Positions 47,919 through 56,282 of a DNA stretch of 64,000 nt are shown here, piece after piece. Source of the stretch: JACRAV01 sp964571235 (lineage in GTDB: Bacteria; Zixibacteria; MSB-5A5; GN15; FEB-12). The position numbers and the translations under genes were made by a program. The notes beneath the pieces are model-generated. The model saw only the letters and a list, made by a program, of their open reading frames with translations. It was not told the DNA's origin and ran no database searches. The stretch covers positions 310,001 through 374,000 of the forward strand of contig CAZNAI010000004.1 in the NCBI GenBank assembly GCA_964571235.1, given 5' to 3'. Positions within the stretch are counted from its first letter, which is position 1; the number at the start of each line of letters is the position of its first letter.

Positions 47919-48400
47919 AGTGTCCGTTTTGCGGTCACGAAGAAGATAAAGTGGTCGACAGCCGCCCTTCTCAGGACGGCCGCGCAATACGGCGTCGGCG
48001 AGAGTGTTTGGGATGCACCGAGCGATATACAACCTACGAATTTGTGGAGCAGGGCTCGCTGGTGGTGCTTAAGTCCGACGAACGGCGCGAACCGTTTGAT
48101 CGCAATAAAGTGCTCCACGGAATCAAGCTCGCCTGCAACAAACGGCCGGTGAACGACTCGCAAATACAGAATATGGTGACAGCGATTGAGGCGTGGTGTC
48201 ATGCCCAGCCGGGATCGGAAGTCGCCAGCAAAGAGATCGGCGAACAAGTGATGCACAAACTGCGGGAGGCGGACGAAGTCGCCTATGTCCGGTTTGCGTC
48301 CGTGTATCGCGATTTCAAGGACATGGATGAGTTCTTTCATGAATTGGAAAAGTTGAGACGACAGAAGAAGCCGACCGAGGGAGCGGAAAAGGGGAAATGA
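47915..48400 (+). CDS. nrdR: Transcriptional repressor NrdR
   Basis: 161 residues. The zinc ribbon uses Cys3, Cys6, Cys31 and Cys34 (MKCPFCGHEEDKVVDSRP, ECLGC), followed by an ATP-cone domain (about 46-136) with RDFKDMDEFFHEL at its end. NrdR represses ribonucleotide reductase genes in response to ATP/dATP. It overlaps the TPR gene by four bases, and no nrd gene is in the window. Typical companion glyA lies 1.5 kb upstream, a known conserved neighbour. Confidence 0.96.
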   Translation: MKCPFCGHEEDKVVDSRPSQDGRAIRRRRECLGCTERYTTYEFVEQGSLVVLKSDERREPFDRNKVLHGIKLACNKRPVNDSQIQNMVTAIEAWCHAQPGSEVASKEIGEQVMHKLREADEVAYVRFASVYRDFKDMDEFFHELEKLRRQKKPTEGAEKGK

Positions 48401-48413
48401 CAAATCGGCAGAA

Positions 48414-48476
48414 GAGAGATTGCTTCGTCGCGCCGTCCTTCGACAGGCTCAGGAAGACGTCACTCCTCGCAATGAA
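48414..48476 (+). repeat. Composite repeat: one dispersed element nested in another
   Basis: AGAGATTGCTTCGTCG and CTCCTCGCAATGA are the two ends of one repeat type. Between them lies a copy of the second type (TCCTTCGACAGGCTCAGGA, 48436-48454). It sits between nrdR and tatC, eight bases before the tatC start. Confidence 0.7.
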
Positions 48477-48484
48477 GTGTATCT

Positions 48485-49249
48485 ATGGCGACTAACGATC
48501 AACCGGAAGAGAGCGGCGGGCGGTTTTCCAATATGCCGTTTCTGGAGCACCTCGAGGAGCTCCGCAAACGGCTGGTGCGTTGTTTTCTCGCTCTTATCAT
48601 CACAGCTAGTGTCAGCTTCTATTTTGCCGATCGTATTTTTGCGTTCATCATCACTCCATTGGGCAATACGAAGTTGTATGTGACTGAAGTCACCGGATCG
48701 TTCACCGCATTTTTCAAGATATCTCTTATCGCCGGGTTGATTCTTGCCCTGCCTTATATCTCGTGGCAGTTGTGGACATTTATTTCTCCGGGGCTGTATA
48801 AGCGCGAGAAACTGCTAATCCTGCCGATCGTTGTATCCTCGACCCTGTTGTTTCTGCTCGGAGCGGCGTTTTGCTACTATGTGATGCTTCCGGTGTCGTT
48901 GAATTTCCTGATCCATTTCGGCGATGGTCTGGTGGAACCGATCATAACGGTGGGCAGTTATATCAGCTTCATCGGCATGCTCATCCTTGGGTTTGGCGCC
49001 GGCTTTCAACTACCGATTGTGGCTTTTGTACTGGGGAAACTCGGTTTCGTTTCGGCGCGGGGTCTCAACCGTGGGAGGCGCTACGCCGTTATTGTACTCC
49101 TGATTCTTTCAGCCTTTCTGACACCGACTCCGGATATGTTCACTATGTTGCTCATGTTTGTTCCGCTTTACACTTTGTACGAAATTGCCATTCTGGTGGT
49201 CTGGATGACGGGGAAGAAGAAGAACTCCGAGGTCGGTTCGGCCGCTTGA
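48485..49249 (+). CDS. tatC: Sec-independent translocase subunit TatC
   Basis: 254 residues with six membrane helices. TatC recognises twin-arginine signal peptides. FLEHLEELRKRLVRC near the N-terminus, the LYKREKLLILPIV region and FGAGFQLPIV are family hallmarks. The C-terminal tail after about 240 is short and charged. No tatA neighbours it; that gene is at 4.1 kb. No clear ribosome site is visible since a repeat lies immediately upstream. Confidence 0.95.
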   Translation: MATNDQPEESGGRFSNMPFLEHLEELRKRLVRCFLALIITASVSFYFADRIFAFIITPLGNTKLYVTEVTGSFTAFFKISLIAGLILALPYISWQLWTFISPGLYKREKLLILPIVVSSTLLFLLGAAFCYYVMLPVSLNFLIHFGDGLVEPIITVGSYISFIGMLILGFGAGFQLPIVAFVLGKLGFVSARGLNRGRRYAVIVLLILSAFLTPTPDMFTMLLMFVPLYTLYEIAILVVWMTGKKKNSEVGSAA

Positions 49250-49295
49250 CTTCGGTGCGTGCACCGGATAGATTTGCGGTGAGCGAGTCCGGCAA

Positions 49296-49367
49296 GCGGG
49301 CGTAATTCAGCGGTAGAATGCAAGCTTCCCAAGCTTGACGTCGTGGGTTCGATCCCCATCGCCCGCT
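49296..49367 (+). tRNA. tRNA-Gly (anticodon CCC)
   Basis: 72 bases folding into a full cloverleaf: acceptor GCGGGCG/CGCCCGC, D stem ATTC/GAAT, anticodon stem CAAGC/GCTTG with loop TTCCCAA (anticodon CCC), T stem GTGGG/CCCAT with loop TTCGATC, and discriminator T, as usual for glycine tRNAs. No CCA is encoded. Confidence 0.95.
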
Positions 49368-49398
49368 CTTAATGACGCTGAGATACAAAGGAGTGTCA

Positions 49399-50016
49399 AT
49401 GGCATTCAAGATTGTGTTCAGTTTCTGCTGTGTTTTCGCTCTGTACACGCAAGTGAACGCGAAGTCACCCTTGCCTGTCCTGGGGAATTGGAAGTGGGTG
49501 ACCGACGTACACGTTCAACATTCCGGGTTGGATTCGACAGGTCGGGGCGCCCAACAACTCGATGCAGAGATCGACCGCCTCAAAGAGGATTTTGAGCGTC
49601 GAATGAAAAAGAAACTTCTCGGAGAGTGCCAATATTCCACCTATGAGAATCTGGGGCATGTGGGCACAATTAGTATTCGAATGACAGCAACCCGCGAGAA
49701 AGAGCTTAAGGGAAAGGGTGGAGGAGTGTACATCGGAGATAGCGAGATCTCCGGGGAAGGTCCCGACGGGCTCCCGATTCGAAGGCACACACCTGACCCG
49801 AACGAAATCGCTCCCGAACAACTGCTAAGCACCAACCTGAAGCTCAAGGTCGGCAAGTTGAAAGTAAGCGGCGTGACGGCACTGGTGCTCGACCAAAAAG
49901 AGATAGCCATTGATTCAATTGTCCTGTGCGACGGTAAGCAACGTGATTTCTCTCAAATCGCCGAGTATCTTGTGTCGGCAATGACTTCAGTGTACAGTCG
50001 CCAGCGGTCGAAGTAG
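49399..50016 (+). CDS. Hypothetical secreted protein
   Basis: 205 residues from the ATG at MAFKIVFSF, five bases after GGAG. A signal peptide (MAFKIVFSFCCVFALYTQVNA) is followed by a charged helix (about 55-80: QLDAEIDRLKEDFERRMKKK) and a beta-rich remainder. I do not recognise the family. It opens a small group of unrelated-looking genes after the tRNA, and could be part of a tRNA-associated insertion, though no integrase or repeat of the tRNA end is seen. Confidence 0.6.
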   Translation: MAFKIVFSFCCVFALYTQVNAKSPLPVLGNWKWVTDVHVQHSGLDSTGRGAQQLDAEIDRLKEDFERRMKKKLLGECQYSTYENLGHVGTISIRMTATREKELKGKGGGVYIGDSEISGEGPDGLPIRRHTPDPNEIAPEQLLSTNLKLKVGKLKVSGVTALVLDQKEIAIDSIVLCDGKQRDFSQIAEYLVSAMTSVYSRQRSK

Positions 50017-50129
50017 TGGTCGGGTTGGAATGTCATCGTCCGCTTCTTTTTTCGGGGCACGAGAATGAATCGATACATCGTGAACAAACAACACTTTCCT
50101 GTAACCCGGAATCTAAAGGAGCACTCGGA

Positions 50130-50921
50130 ATGACCGACGAGATCAAGGCTCTTCAAGGAACATGGCGCATTACCTCTGTTGAAATTGATGGCAAGTCGCT
50201 ACCGCAAGGATTTCTCTCGGGCGCGAGTATCACTATTGAGGGAGACAAATTCACCACGACTTCCATGGGCGCGGAATACAACGGCACGTTTACCACCGGG
50301 TTGTCGGGTGCGCTAAAGACCATTGATATGAAATTTGCGACAGGTCCGGAAGAGGGGCACACATCGCTTGGTATTTACGAACTTGATGGCGATAAGTGGA
50401 AGCTCTGTTTGACTATCACCGGCAAGACTCGACCAGCGAAATTCGAAACTTCTCCCAAGAGCGGATTGGCGCTTGAAACGATGGAGCGTAAATCCTCCAA
50501 GAGCAACGTTGTGGCAGACGTGAATGCTAAGGGGGGCGCGTTTGACTCAATTGCAGTAGTGCCGGTTCCCGAACTTGAGGGCGAGTGGACTATGGTATCG
50601 GGGACGCGTGGCGGCGAACCGATGGATAAGATGATGGTCTCATCGGGTAGACGGATCTCAAAAAACGCCGAGGTAAAAGTCTCGTTTGGTGGGCAGGTAT
50701 ATATTCACGCCAAATACACGGTTGATACGTCAAAGAAACCGTGCCAGATCGACTACTTTCATCTCTCGGGGATGTATGCCGGCCAGCGCCAAGAAGGGAT
50801 TTACGCACTCGATGGCTCGATGTTGACCCTCATTTCCGCAGAAGTGGGGAGAGCCCGACCGACTGATTTCACTACTGCCGTCGGGGATGGCCAAACTCTG
50901 ACAGTCTGGAAGAAGAAATAG
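50130..50921 (+). CDS. Tandem TIGR03067-like domain protein
   Basis: 263 residues from the ATG eight bases after AAGGAG; no signal peptide. Two copies of the same domain lie at about 4-125 (LQGTWRITSVEIDGKSLP ... KLCLTITGKTRPAKFET) and 150-263 (LEGEWTMVSGTRGGEPMD ... LTLISAEVGRARPTDFTT). This family is expanded in Planctomycetes and is of unknown function, with a probable lipocalin-like barrel. The second copy has diverged but keeps the G-E/T-W start and the R-P-T/A terminus. Confidence 0.75.
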   Translation: MTDEIKALQGTWRITSVEIDGKSLPQGFLSGASITIEGDKFTTTSMGAEYNGTFTTGLSGALKTIDMKFATGPEEGHTSLGIYELDGDKWKLCLTITGKTRPAKFETSPKSGLALETMERKSSKSNVVADVNAKGGAFDSIAVVPVPELEGEWTMVSGTRGGEPMDKMMVSSGRRISKNAEVKVSFGGQVYIHAKYTVDTSKKPCQIDYFHLSGMYAGQRQEGIYALDGSMLTLISAEVGRARPTDFTTAVGDGQTLTVWKKK

Positions 50922-50969
50922 TCTGCAAATCCCGCCGAGTCATAGGCACGCGGGTCCAACTAATCGCCC

Positions 50970-50998
50970 TTACCAAATTCGATACATTGTTGTATATT
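50970..50998 (+). promoter_or_regulatory. Putative promoter of the DUF512-der operon
   Basis: TTACCA and TATATT separated by 17 bases. Start of transcription near 51005; the ATG is at 51031. Confidence 0.45.
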
Positions 50999-51030
50999 AA
51001 AGGCTGGCCCATAGACAGCGATTCTGTGAA

Positions 51031-52311
51031 ATGCGAATACTCGATATAGATCCCGGTTCACCCCTGTACGGATATGTCCGTCCGGGGTATTCGGTGTTGG
51101 CGGTCAACGGCAAGCCGGTGGCCGACGAAATCGATTTTCGGTTTCGGCTGGCCGACGACCGGGTGCACATTCGCTTTGCCGACCCGAACGGCAAAGAACT
51201 TGATTTTCAGTTTGATTCGGTTGAGGCGTCTGATCTGGGGTTGACGCTTGACGATCACCGGATTCACTTCTGCAAGAATAACTGCATTTTCTGCTTTGTC
51301 CACCAGCAACCACAGGGAATGCGCCGGACGCTCTATTTCAAAGACGAAGATTATCGGCTGTCGTTTACCCACGGCAACTTTGTTACGCTCTCAAATACCA
51401 CGGAAGCCGATCTCGCCAGAATAATCGAACAGCGCCTCTCGCCGCTTTATGTGTCAGTACATGCAACCGATGACACGCTTCGGCGCTGTATGCTCAAGAA
51501 TGAAAAACTGGCGCCGATCATTCCGCGGCTGAAATTTTTGGGTGAAAATGGTATCACCCTCCATACACAAATTGTGCTCTGCCCTGAAATAAACGACGGC
51601 CCCCAGCTTGAGCGGTCGGTGGAGGAATTGGCGGGGCTCTTCCCGTATGTAGAGTCGCTGGCGGTTGTGCCGGTGGGACTGACAAAATACCGCGACAATT
51701 TGCCCAATTTGCGGACGTACACTCGCGACGAGGCAAGTGCGGTCATCGACTATTTGGAGAAAGTGCAAAAGCGGCTGTTGAGCGAGCACGGGACCCGCTT
51801 TGTCTGGCCGGCCGATGAGTTCTTTGTCGCCGCTGAAAGACAGTTCCCGGCAAAAAGCGCCTACGAACATATGCCGCAGTTCGAAAACGGTATCGGAATG
51901 GCTCGGGAGTTTATCAGCTCGTTCAACCGTCGAAAGGCAAAATTGAAAACGATCAGGTCGGATAGGAGAGTGGCCTTGTTGACCGGCGGCTCAGCGCACG
52001 GGTTCTTTTCCGCCGACATCATGCCGTATCTCGAATCGCTGAATCTGCCCGTCTCACTACACAAAGTCGCTAATCGATTCTGGGGGGAGAAGGTAACAGT
52101 TTCCGGACTTTTGACCGGACAAGATATGCTCAGGCAGGCGCGGTCGATAGCTGACCAGTTTGACCTTTTGGTTTTGCCGCCCAATTGCATCAACACCGAA
52201 GACCTCTTTTTGGATAATCTTACGCTCGACCATTTCCGGGCAGTTCTTGGTAAGCCGGTGCAGATCGGCCAGTACAACCTGGTTGCGACGCTGACCGAAG
52301 CATTCTCATGA
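51031..52311 (+). CDS. DUF512 family radical SAM-like protein
   Basis: 426 residues. An N-terminal PDZ-like segment (about 1-65: DIDPGSPLYGYVRPGYSVLAVNGKPV) leads into a cysteine motif CKNNCIFCF (Cys81, Cys85, Cys88), the CxxxCxxC of a radical-SAM 4Fe-4S cluster, and then the DUF512 domain (about 280-425). These proteins commonly precede der/EngA and have unknown function. Here the gene overlaps der by four bases, which supports coupled expression. Confidence 0.9.
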   Translation: MRILDIDPGSPLYGYVRPGYSVLAVNGKPVADEIDFRFRLADDRVHIRFADPNGKELDFQFDSVEASDLGLTLDDHRIHFCKNNCIFCFVHQQPQGMRRTLYFKDEDYRLSFTHGNFVTLSNTTEADLARIIEQRLSPLYVSVHATDDTLRRCMLKNEKLAPIIPRLKFLGENGITLHTQIVLCPEINDGPQLERSVEELAGLFPYVESLAVVPVGLTKYRDNLPNLRTYTRDEASAVIDYLEKVQKRLLSEHGTRFVWPADEFFVAAERQFPAKSAYEHMPQFENGIGMAREFISSFNRRKAKLKTIRSDRRVALLTGGSAHGFFSADIMPYLESLNLPVSLHKVANRFWGEKVTVSGLLTGQDMLRQARSIADQFDLLVLPPNCINTEDLFLDNLTLDHFRAVLGKPVQIGQYNLVATLTEAFS

Positions 52312-53615
52312 AACTCCAGACAGTAGCTATTGTCGGACGGCCGAATGTCGGCAAGTCCACGCTCATGAACCGTTTGATTCGCAAGCGGCATGCGGTTGTG
52401 TATGACGAGCCGGGATCGACCCGCGACCGGAATTACGCCGAGTGCGACTGGAATGGAAAATCATTTCGGTTGGTTGATACGGGCGGGGCGGTTCCGAATT
52501 CAAGCGACGAAATGGAGCGGATGATTTTCGATCAATCGCAATTCGCGGTGCATGAATCGGATGTTATTCTTTATCTGGTCGACACTAAAGTGGGGACACA
52601 GCCGGATGATTTCAAGCTCGCCAAGATTTTTCGCGAGTCCGGCAAGCCGATCATTTTGGTCGCCAACAAAGCCGATACTCCCGAGCCGCCCGGTGAAGTG
52701 TATGACTTTCTTCGTCTCGGACTGGGGGAGCCATACCCGATTTCCGCCACTGGTGGACTGGGTATCGGCGAACTGCTCGATGCCATCGTTACAAACTTGC
52801 CTCCCCAACCGGAAACGGATAGTGAAGACGGGGCGATTCGGATCGCGGTGGTGGGCAAGCCGAATGTCGGGAAATCTTCGTTTATCAATAAATTGCTCGG
52901 CGAAGAGCGGCATATTGTGTCGGACATTGCCGGAACAACCCGCGATTCGGTCGATTCTGTGGTTGAGTACGACGGCCAGAAGTTTGTACTTATCGATACC
53001 GCCGGTTTGCGGCGCAAATACAAAGTGCATGAGAATGTTGAGTTCTATACGACACTCCGGACAACTCGGGCGATAGAGAGTTGCGATGTTGCAATTGTGC
53101 TGGCTGATTCGCAGGGGATCACGACACAGGATCAGCGTATCCTGACGCAGGTTCTCGACGCCCGCCGCGCGGCTATACTCGTGGTGAACAAATGGGACCT
53201 GATCGAAAAAGACAATAAGACTGCCGATGAGTTTACTAAGGCGCTACAAGAACGACTTGCGCGTTTGGCATTCGTGCCGATCATCTTCATATCAGCGCTC
53301 ACCGGCCAGCGGGTGCAAAAAGTACTGACCCTAGCGCACAAAGTATATGAGCAACATCACCGGCATATTGAAACCTCGGAGCTTAACGATTTCTTGCGCG
53401 AAGCCTTCGGCCGGCGCAAGCCACCGGCGGCACAAGGGAAACACATTCAGTTCAAGTATGTGACGCAGACCGACACCGCGCCGCCGTCGTTTGTCTTCTT
53501 TACCACCCACCCAACGCTCATCGACCGGTCATATCTGGTCTATCTTGAGAATCAACTTCGCGAGCGGTTCGGCTTTGAGGGTGTACCGATTCGGATCAGA
53601 TGTAAAGAATCCTGA
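52308..53615 (+). CDS. der: Ribosome-associated GTPase Der (EngA)
   Basis: 435 residues. Two GTPase domains in tandem, with P-loops GRPNVGKST (10-18) and GKPNVGKSS (183-191), plus NKAD and NKWD specificity motifs. A KH-like C-terminal domain (about 355-435) binds rRNA. Der assists late 50S assembly and is essential in most bacteria. The neighbourhood with DUF512 is conserved elsewhere. It ends 65 bases before the sigma28-type promoter region of the next unit. Confidence 0.97.
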   Translation: MKLQTVAIVGRPNVGKSTLMNRLIRKRHAVVYDEPGSTRDRNYAECDWNGKSFRLVDTGGAVPNSSDEMERMIFDQSQFAVHESDVILYLVDTKVGTQPDDFKLAKIFRESGKPIILVANKADTPEPPGEVYDFLRLGLGEPYPISATGGLGIGELLDAIVTNLPPQPETDSEDGAIRIAVVGKPNVGKSSFINKLLGEERHIVSDIAGTTRDSVDSVVEYDGQKFVLIDTAGLRRKYKVHENVEFYTTLRTTRAIESCDVAIVLADSQGITTQDQRILTQVLDARRAAILVVNKWDLIEKDNKTADEFTKALQERLARLAFVPIIFISALTGQRVQKVLTLAHKVYEQHHRHIETSELNDFLREAFGRRKPPAAQGKHIQFKYVTQTDTAPPSFVFFTTHPTLIDRSYLVYLENQLRERFGFEGVPIRIRCKES

Positions 53616-53645
53616 TTCAATTCCGGCGCAATTCTACTCTCTCGG

Positions 53646-53672
53646 TAAATCATTCGCGGCTTAAGCCGATAT
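53646..53672 (+). promoter_or_regulatory. Sigma28 (FliA)-type promoter
   Basis: TAAA, 15 bases, then GCCGATAT, matching the consensus TAAA-N15-GCCGATAA at all but the last base. The expected start lies within a few bases of the ATG at 53681, and no ribosome site separates them. Confidence 0.65.
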
Positions 53673-53680
53673 TACCGTGC

Positions 53681-54976
53681 ATGAGCAATCCTTCTGTTGT
53701 TTTGGACCAGGTCGAAGAACTCGAATCCCGTTTAGCCGCCCATCGGGCGCAATTATACGATCTGGCTACCATGGGGGCAGTCATTACCTCGATTCCGGAG
53801 ATCGACGCTGTTCTGTCGGTAGTTATGGATATGGCGATTCGGCTGGTCGACGGCGAGGTGGGGAGTATTTACCTTTCCGATAAAGACCAACTCGTCCCAA
53901 AGGCTTCCTGGGGCCTAGATGACGCATTCGTTCGCTCGATCTGGGTGGACGGCGACCACGATGTCATTAGCTACTGCCAAACCCACGGCGAAGGAGTCGT
54001 CCTTGCCGGTTCGGCAATCACAAGCCCGTCGGCGCAAAAAGTCGAATCGCTATTGTGCCTGCCGATCAAGGCCTCGGCGACGGTGCTGGGAGTCGCTGTC
54101 ATCATCAACAAAGTAAACGGCGATCGATTCTCGACCGAAGACCGCGAGAAACTGGAGATCCTGTTCAATTTCGTAGCTGTGGCAATCGAAAATTCCAATC
54201 TGATGCGCGAAAAACTGGTTCGGCAGGCGGTCGAGCGAGAAATGACTATCGCGCGACAAGTGCAGGAAACGATTCTGCCCAGCGATGTCGAGCCGATCTC
54301 GGGGGTGGAAATTGGGGCGGTATATTTCCCGGCGCGCGAGGTAGGCGGGGACTTTTATGATGTCGTGAAAATCGACGACCACCGCTTCTATGTCGTACTG
54401 GGCGATGTCTCAAACAAAGGCGTACCGGCGGCACTGGTGATGTCGGCCTCGTCGGGGATTATCAAAGCGGTGCTTGAGTCCCATCCGGATATTCCAGTCA
54501 ATGAGCTGGCTGAACGGCTGAACGAACTGCTGGCCCGCGATATTATCAAATCGCGCGAGATGTTTGTCACCCTGTTCTTCTGCAAATTTGATCTTGAACA
54601 AAAATCGCTCACGTATTGCAACGCCGGGCATTTGCCCGGAATGTTCTGGAGGGAGTCGGAGAAAAATGTGCAGTCGCTGTCTGAGGGGGGGCCGATTGTG
54701 GGTCAGTTCCCCGGTATCCGGTTCAAATCGGGACAGCGGACACTGGAGACGGGTGACAGATTGTTTCTCTTTACCGACGGCCTCACCGAGGCGGCTGATT
54801 CTAAAGGCGAACTCTTTGGTCGCGAACGGGCCGAGCAGGTATTCAGGGCCGAGATTGGTCTGCCACCGCGGCAGTTCTGCGCTCGAGTAAAAGAGTGGGT
54901 CGACAAGTTCGCGCTGGGGGCAGACGAGGACACCCACGATGATTTCACCATTATGCAGGTGAAGGCGCTGGTATGA
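53681..54976 (+). CDS. GAF-domain PP2C/SpoIIE-type serine phosphatase (RsbU-like)
   Basis: 431 residues. A GAF domain (about 25-175) senses a signal; the SpoIIE/PPM phosphatase domain (about 205-430) has GGDFYD, GDVSNKGVPAALVMS, LFTDGLTEA and DDFTIM metal-binding motifs. It should dephosphorylate the STAS protein encoded downstream and so free it to bind the anti-sigma kinase. No sigma factor of the sigmaB type is in this cluster. Operon of three with 4-base overlap; driven by a sigma28-type promoter. Confidence 0.92.
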   Translation: MSNPSVVLDQVEELESRLAAHRAQLYDLATMGAVITSIPEIDAVLSVVMDMAIRLVDGEVGSIYLSDKDQLVPKASWGLDDAFVRSIWVDGDHDVISYCQTHGEGVVLAGSAITSPSAQKVESLLCLPIKASATVLGVAVIINKVNGDRFSTEDREKLEILFNFVAVAIENSNLMREKLVRQAVEREMTIARQVQETILPSDVEPISGVEIGAVYFPAREVGGDFYDVVKIDDHRFYVVLGDVSNKGVPAALVMSASSGIIKAVLESHPDIPVNELAERLNELLARDIIKSREMFVTLFFCKFDLEQKSLTYCNAGHLPGMFWRESEKNVQSLSEGGPIVGQFPGIRFKSGQRTLETGDRLFLFTDGLTEAADSKGELFGRERAEQVFRAEIGLPPRQFCARVKEWVDKFALGADEDTHDDFTIMQVKALV

Positions 54977-55416
54977 AAAACCGATTTGCCATGGCGTATC
55001 CGACCGAAATGGAATCGGAAGACCGTCTGCTGGACGATCTGGCGGCATTTCTGGAGCAATTTGATCTTGATCCGGCGCTCAATCATGGCCTGACCCTGTG
55101 CATTTCTGAGGCATTTACCAACGCTCTTAAGCACGGTAATCGCTGGGATCAGTCCAAAAAGGTCTTTGTCGACATTGAGGTCAAAGGGGACGTCATAATT
55201 GCCGATATAACAGACGCAGGTAGCGGTGCGCTCTCTGCAATAGGCAAACGCCCGCGACCCGACATACTTGCCGAATCAGGACGCGGAATTGACTTCATCT
55301 TTCGGTTTTGTCCGAACACGGAACTGACCACGGCGCCCGACGGCGGACTTAGAGTGCGGCTTACGATGCCGCGAAAGAAGACGAACGAAACGGTACGTAA
55401 CATATCCCGGAGGTAG
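54973..55416 (+). CDS. RsbW-like anti-sigma factor kinase
   Basis: 147 residues. A GHKL ATPase fold with the N-box EAFTNALKHGN and G1-box DAGSGAL, found in SpoIIAB/RsbW proteins. It would phosphorylate the STAS protein and sequester a target, usually a sigma factor. No sigma factor gene is adjacent, so the target could be elsewhere or of another kind, for example a flagellar regulator. Overlaps the phosphatase gene by four bases; the STAS gene starts three bases later. Confidence 0.9.
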   Translation: MKNRFAMAYPTEMESEDRLLDDLAAFLEQFDLDPALNHGLTLCISEAFTNALKHGNRWDQSKKVFVDIEVKGDVIIADITDAGSGALSAIGKRPRPDILAESGRGIDFIFRFCPNTELTTAPDGGLRVRLTMPRKKTNETVRNISRR

Positions 55417-55418
55417 AG

Positions 55419-55772
55419 ATGGAAATCACAGTAAAAGATAGAGACGGCGTGAGCGTGATGGTATTGAGTGGCCGGCTCGACTTAGCAAGCGGCACGACGC
55501 TGAAAGAACAAGTGAAGCAACAGCTCAAGAAGGGTCATACGACAATCCATCTCAATCTGGCGCAGGTAGAATTTATCAATTCGTCGGGCTTGGGAGCGCT
55601 GGTTTCTATTATGAAAGAAGTGCGCCTGCAAAAGGGGCGGTTCACGCTGTCGAATCTGGCCAGCTACGTTCAGGAAATCTTCGACATCACCCAACTCTCG
55701 CACATTTTTGAGATTTTCGCCTCCGAGGACGAAGCGTTGACATCGTATCGCGCCGCGGCAGGTGTCCGGTAA
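55419..55772 (+). CDS. STAS-domain anti-sigma factor antagonist (RsbV/SpoIIAA-like)
   Basis: 117 residues. The STAS motif FINSSGLGALVSI holds the phospho-acceptor Ser56. It is expected to toggle between phosphorylated and free forms under the kinase and phosphatase encoded upstream. Ribosome site GGAGGT precedes the ATG. Third gene of a complete partner-switch module, followed by a receiver gene. Confidence 0.92.
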   Translation: MEITVKDRDGVSVMVLSGRLDLASGTTLKEQVKQQLKKGHTTIHLNLAQVEFINSSGLGALVSIMKEVRLQKGRFTLSNLASYVQEIFDITQLSHIFEIFASEDEALTSYRAAAGVR

Positions 55773-55817
55773 GGGAGAACTTCAACTGAGCTACTTGCAC
55801 GTGGAAGGTACACACCG

Positions 55818-56189
55818 ATGAGTCAGCCCTCACTCCTGGTCGTTGACGACGAACTATTGATCCGTGATCTGCTGTATGACTTCTTCAGCGACCAGGGGTG
55901 GACCATAGCGGTGGCCGAAAATGGTGAAAAGGCGCTTGATATTCTCAAGAGCCGCAAGATCGACCTCATTTTGTCTGACATCAAAATGCCCGAAATGGAC
56001 GGTCTTGAGCTCACGGCCAGGGTCCACGAACAGTACCCCCAAATCCCGGTCGTCCTGATGACCGGGTATCCGTCGGTCGATACCGCGGTGGCGGCTCTTC
56101 GCCACAAAGCGGTCGACTACATTGTTAAGCCCTTCAATATCCACCAACTTTACAAGAAACTCGACGAACAAGTGTCATCGGCCAAGTGA
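55818..56189 (+). CDS. Stand-alone response regulator receiver
   Basis: 123 residues, CheY-sized. Asp54 is in LILSDIKMPEMDG; Asp10/Asp11, the Thr in VLMTGYPS and the Lys in VKPF complete the phosphorylation site. No output domain, so it probably works by protein contact, perhaps with the histidine kinase that follows. It ends at a hairpin (56196) that may terminate the partner-switch operon. Confidence 0.92.
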   Translation: MSQPSLLVVDDELLIRDLLYDFFSDQGWTIAVAENGEKALDILKSRKIDLILSDIKMPEMDGLELTARVHEQYPQIPVVLMTGYPSVDTAVAALRHKAVDYIVKPFNIHQLYKKLDEQVSSAK

Positions 56190-56195
56190 CCGCTG

Positions 56196-56213
56196 ATCCC
56201 GGCCAACCGGGAT
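56196..56213 (+). terminator. Possible terminator of the partner-switch operon
   Basis: ATCCCGG and CCGGGAT pair around CCAA, seven bases after the stop codon, with TTCC following. A second A+T-rich stem AAAGTTTT/AAAACTTT follows at 56229-56249. The T-tracts are short. Confidence 0.4.
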
Positions 56214-56282
56214 TTCCAGCCGATTCTCAAAGTTTTTGTTGAAAACTTTTCCGTATTTGGGGTTTGTTCTGTCAGGAAGTCT

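Noticed and set aside
49296..50921. Genomic island integrated at tRNA-Gly
   Set aside because: No integrase and no repeat of the tRNA 3' end were found downstream; the two odd genes alone do not make an island.
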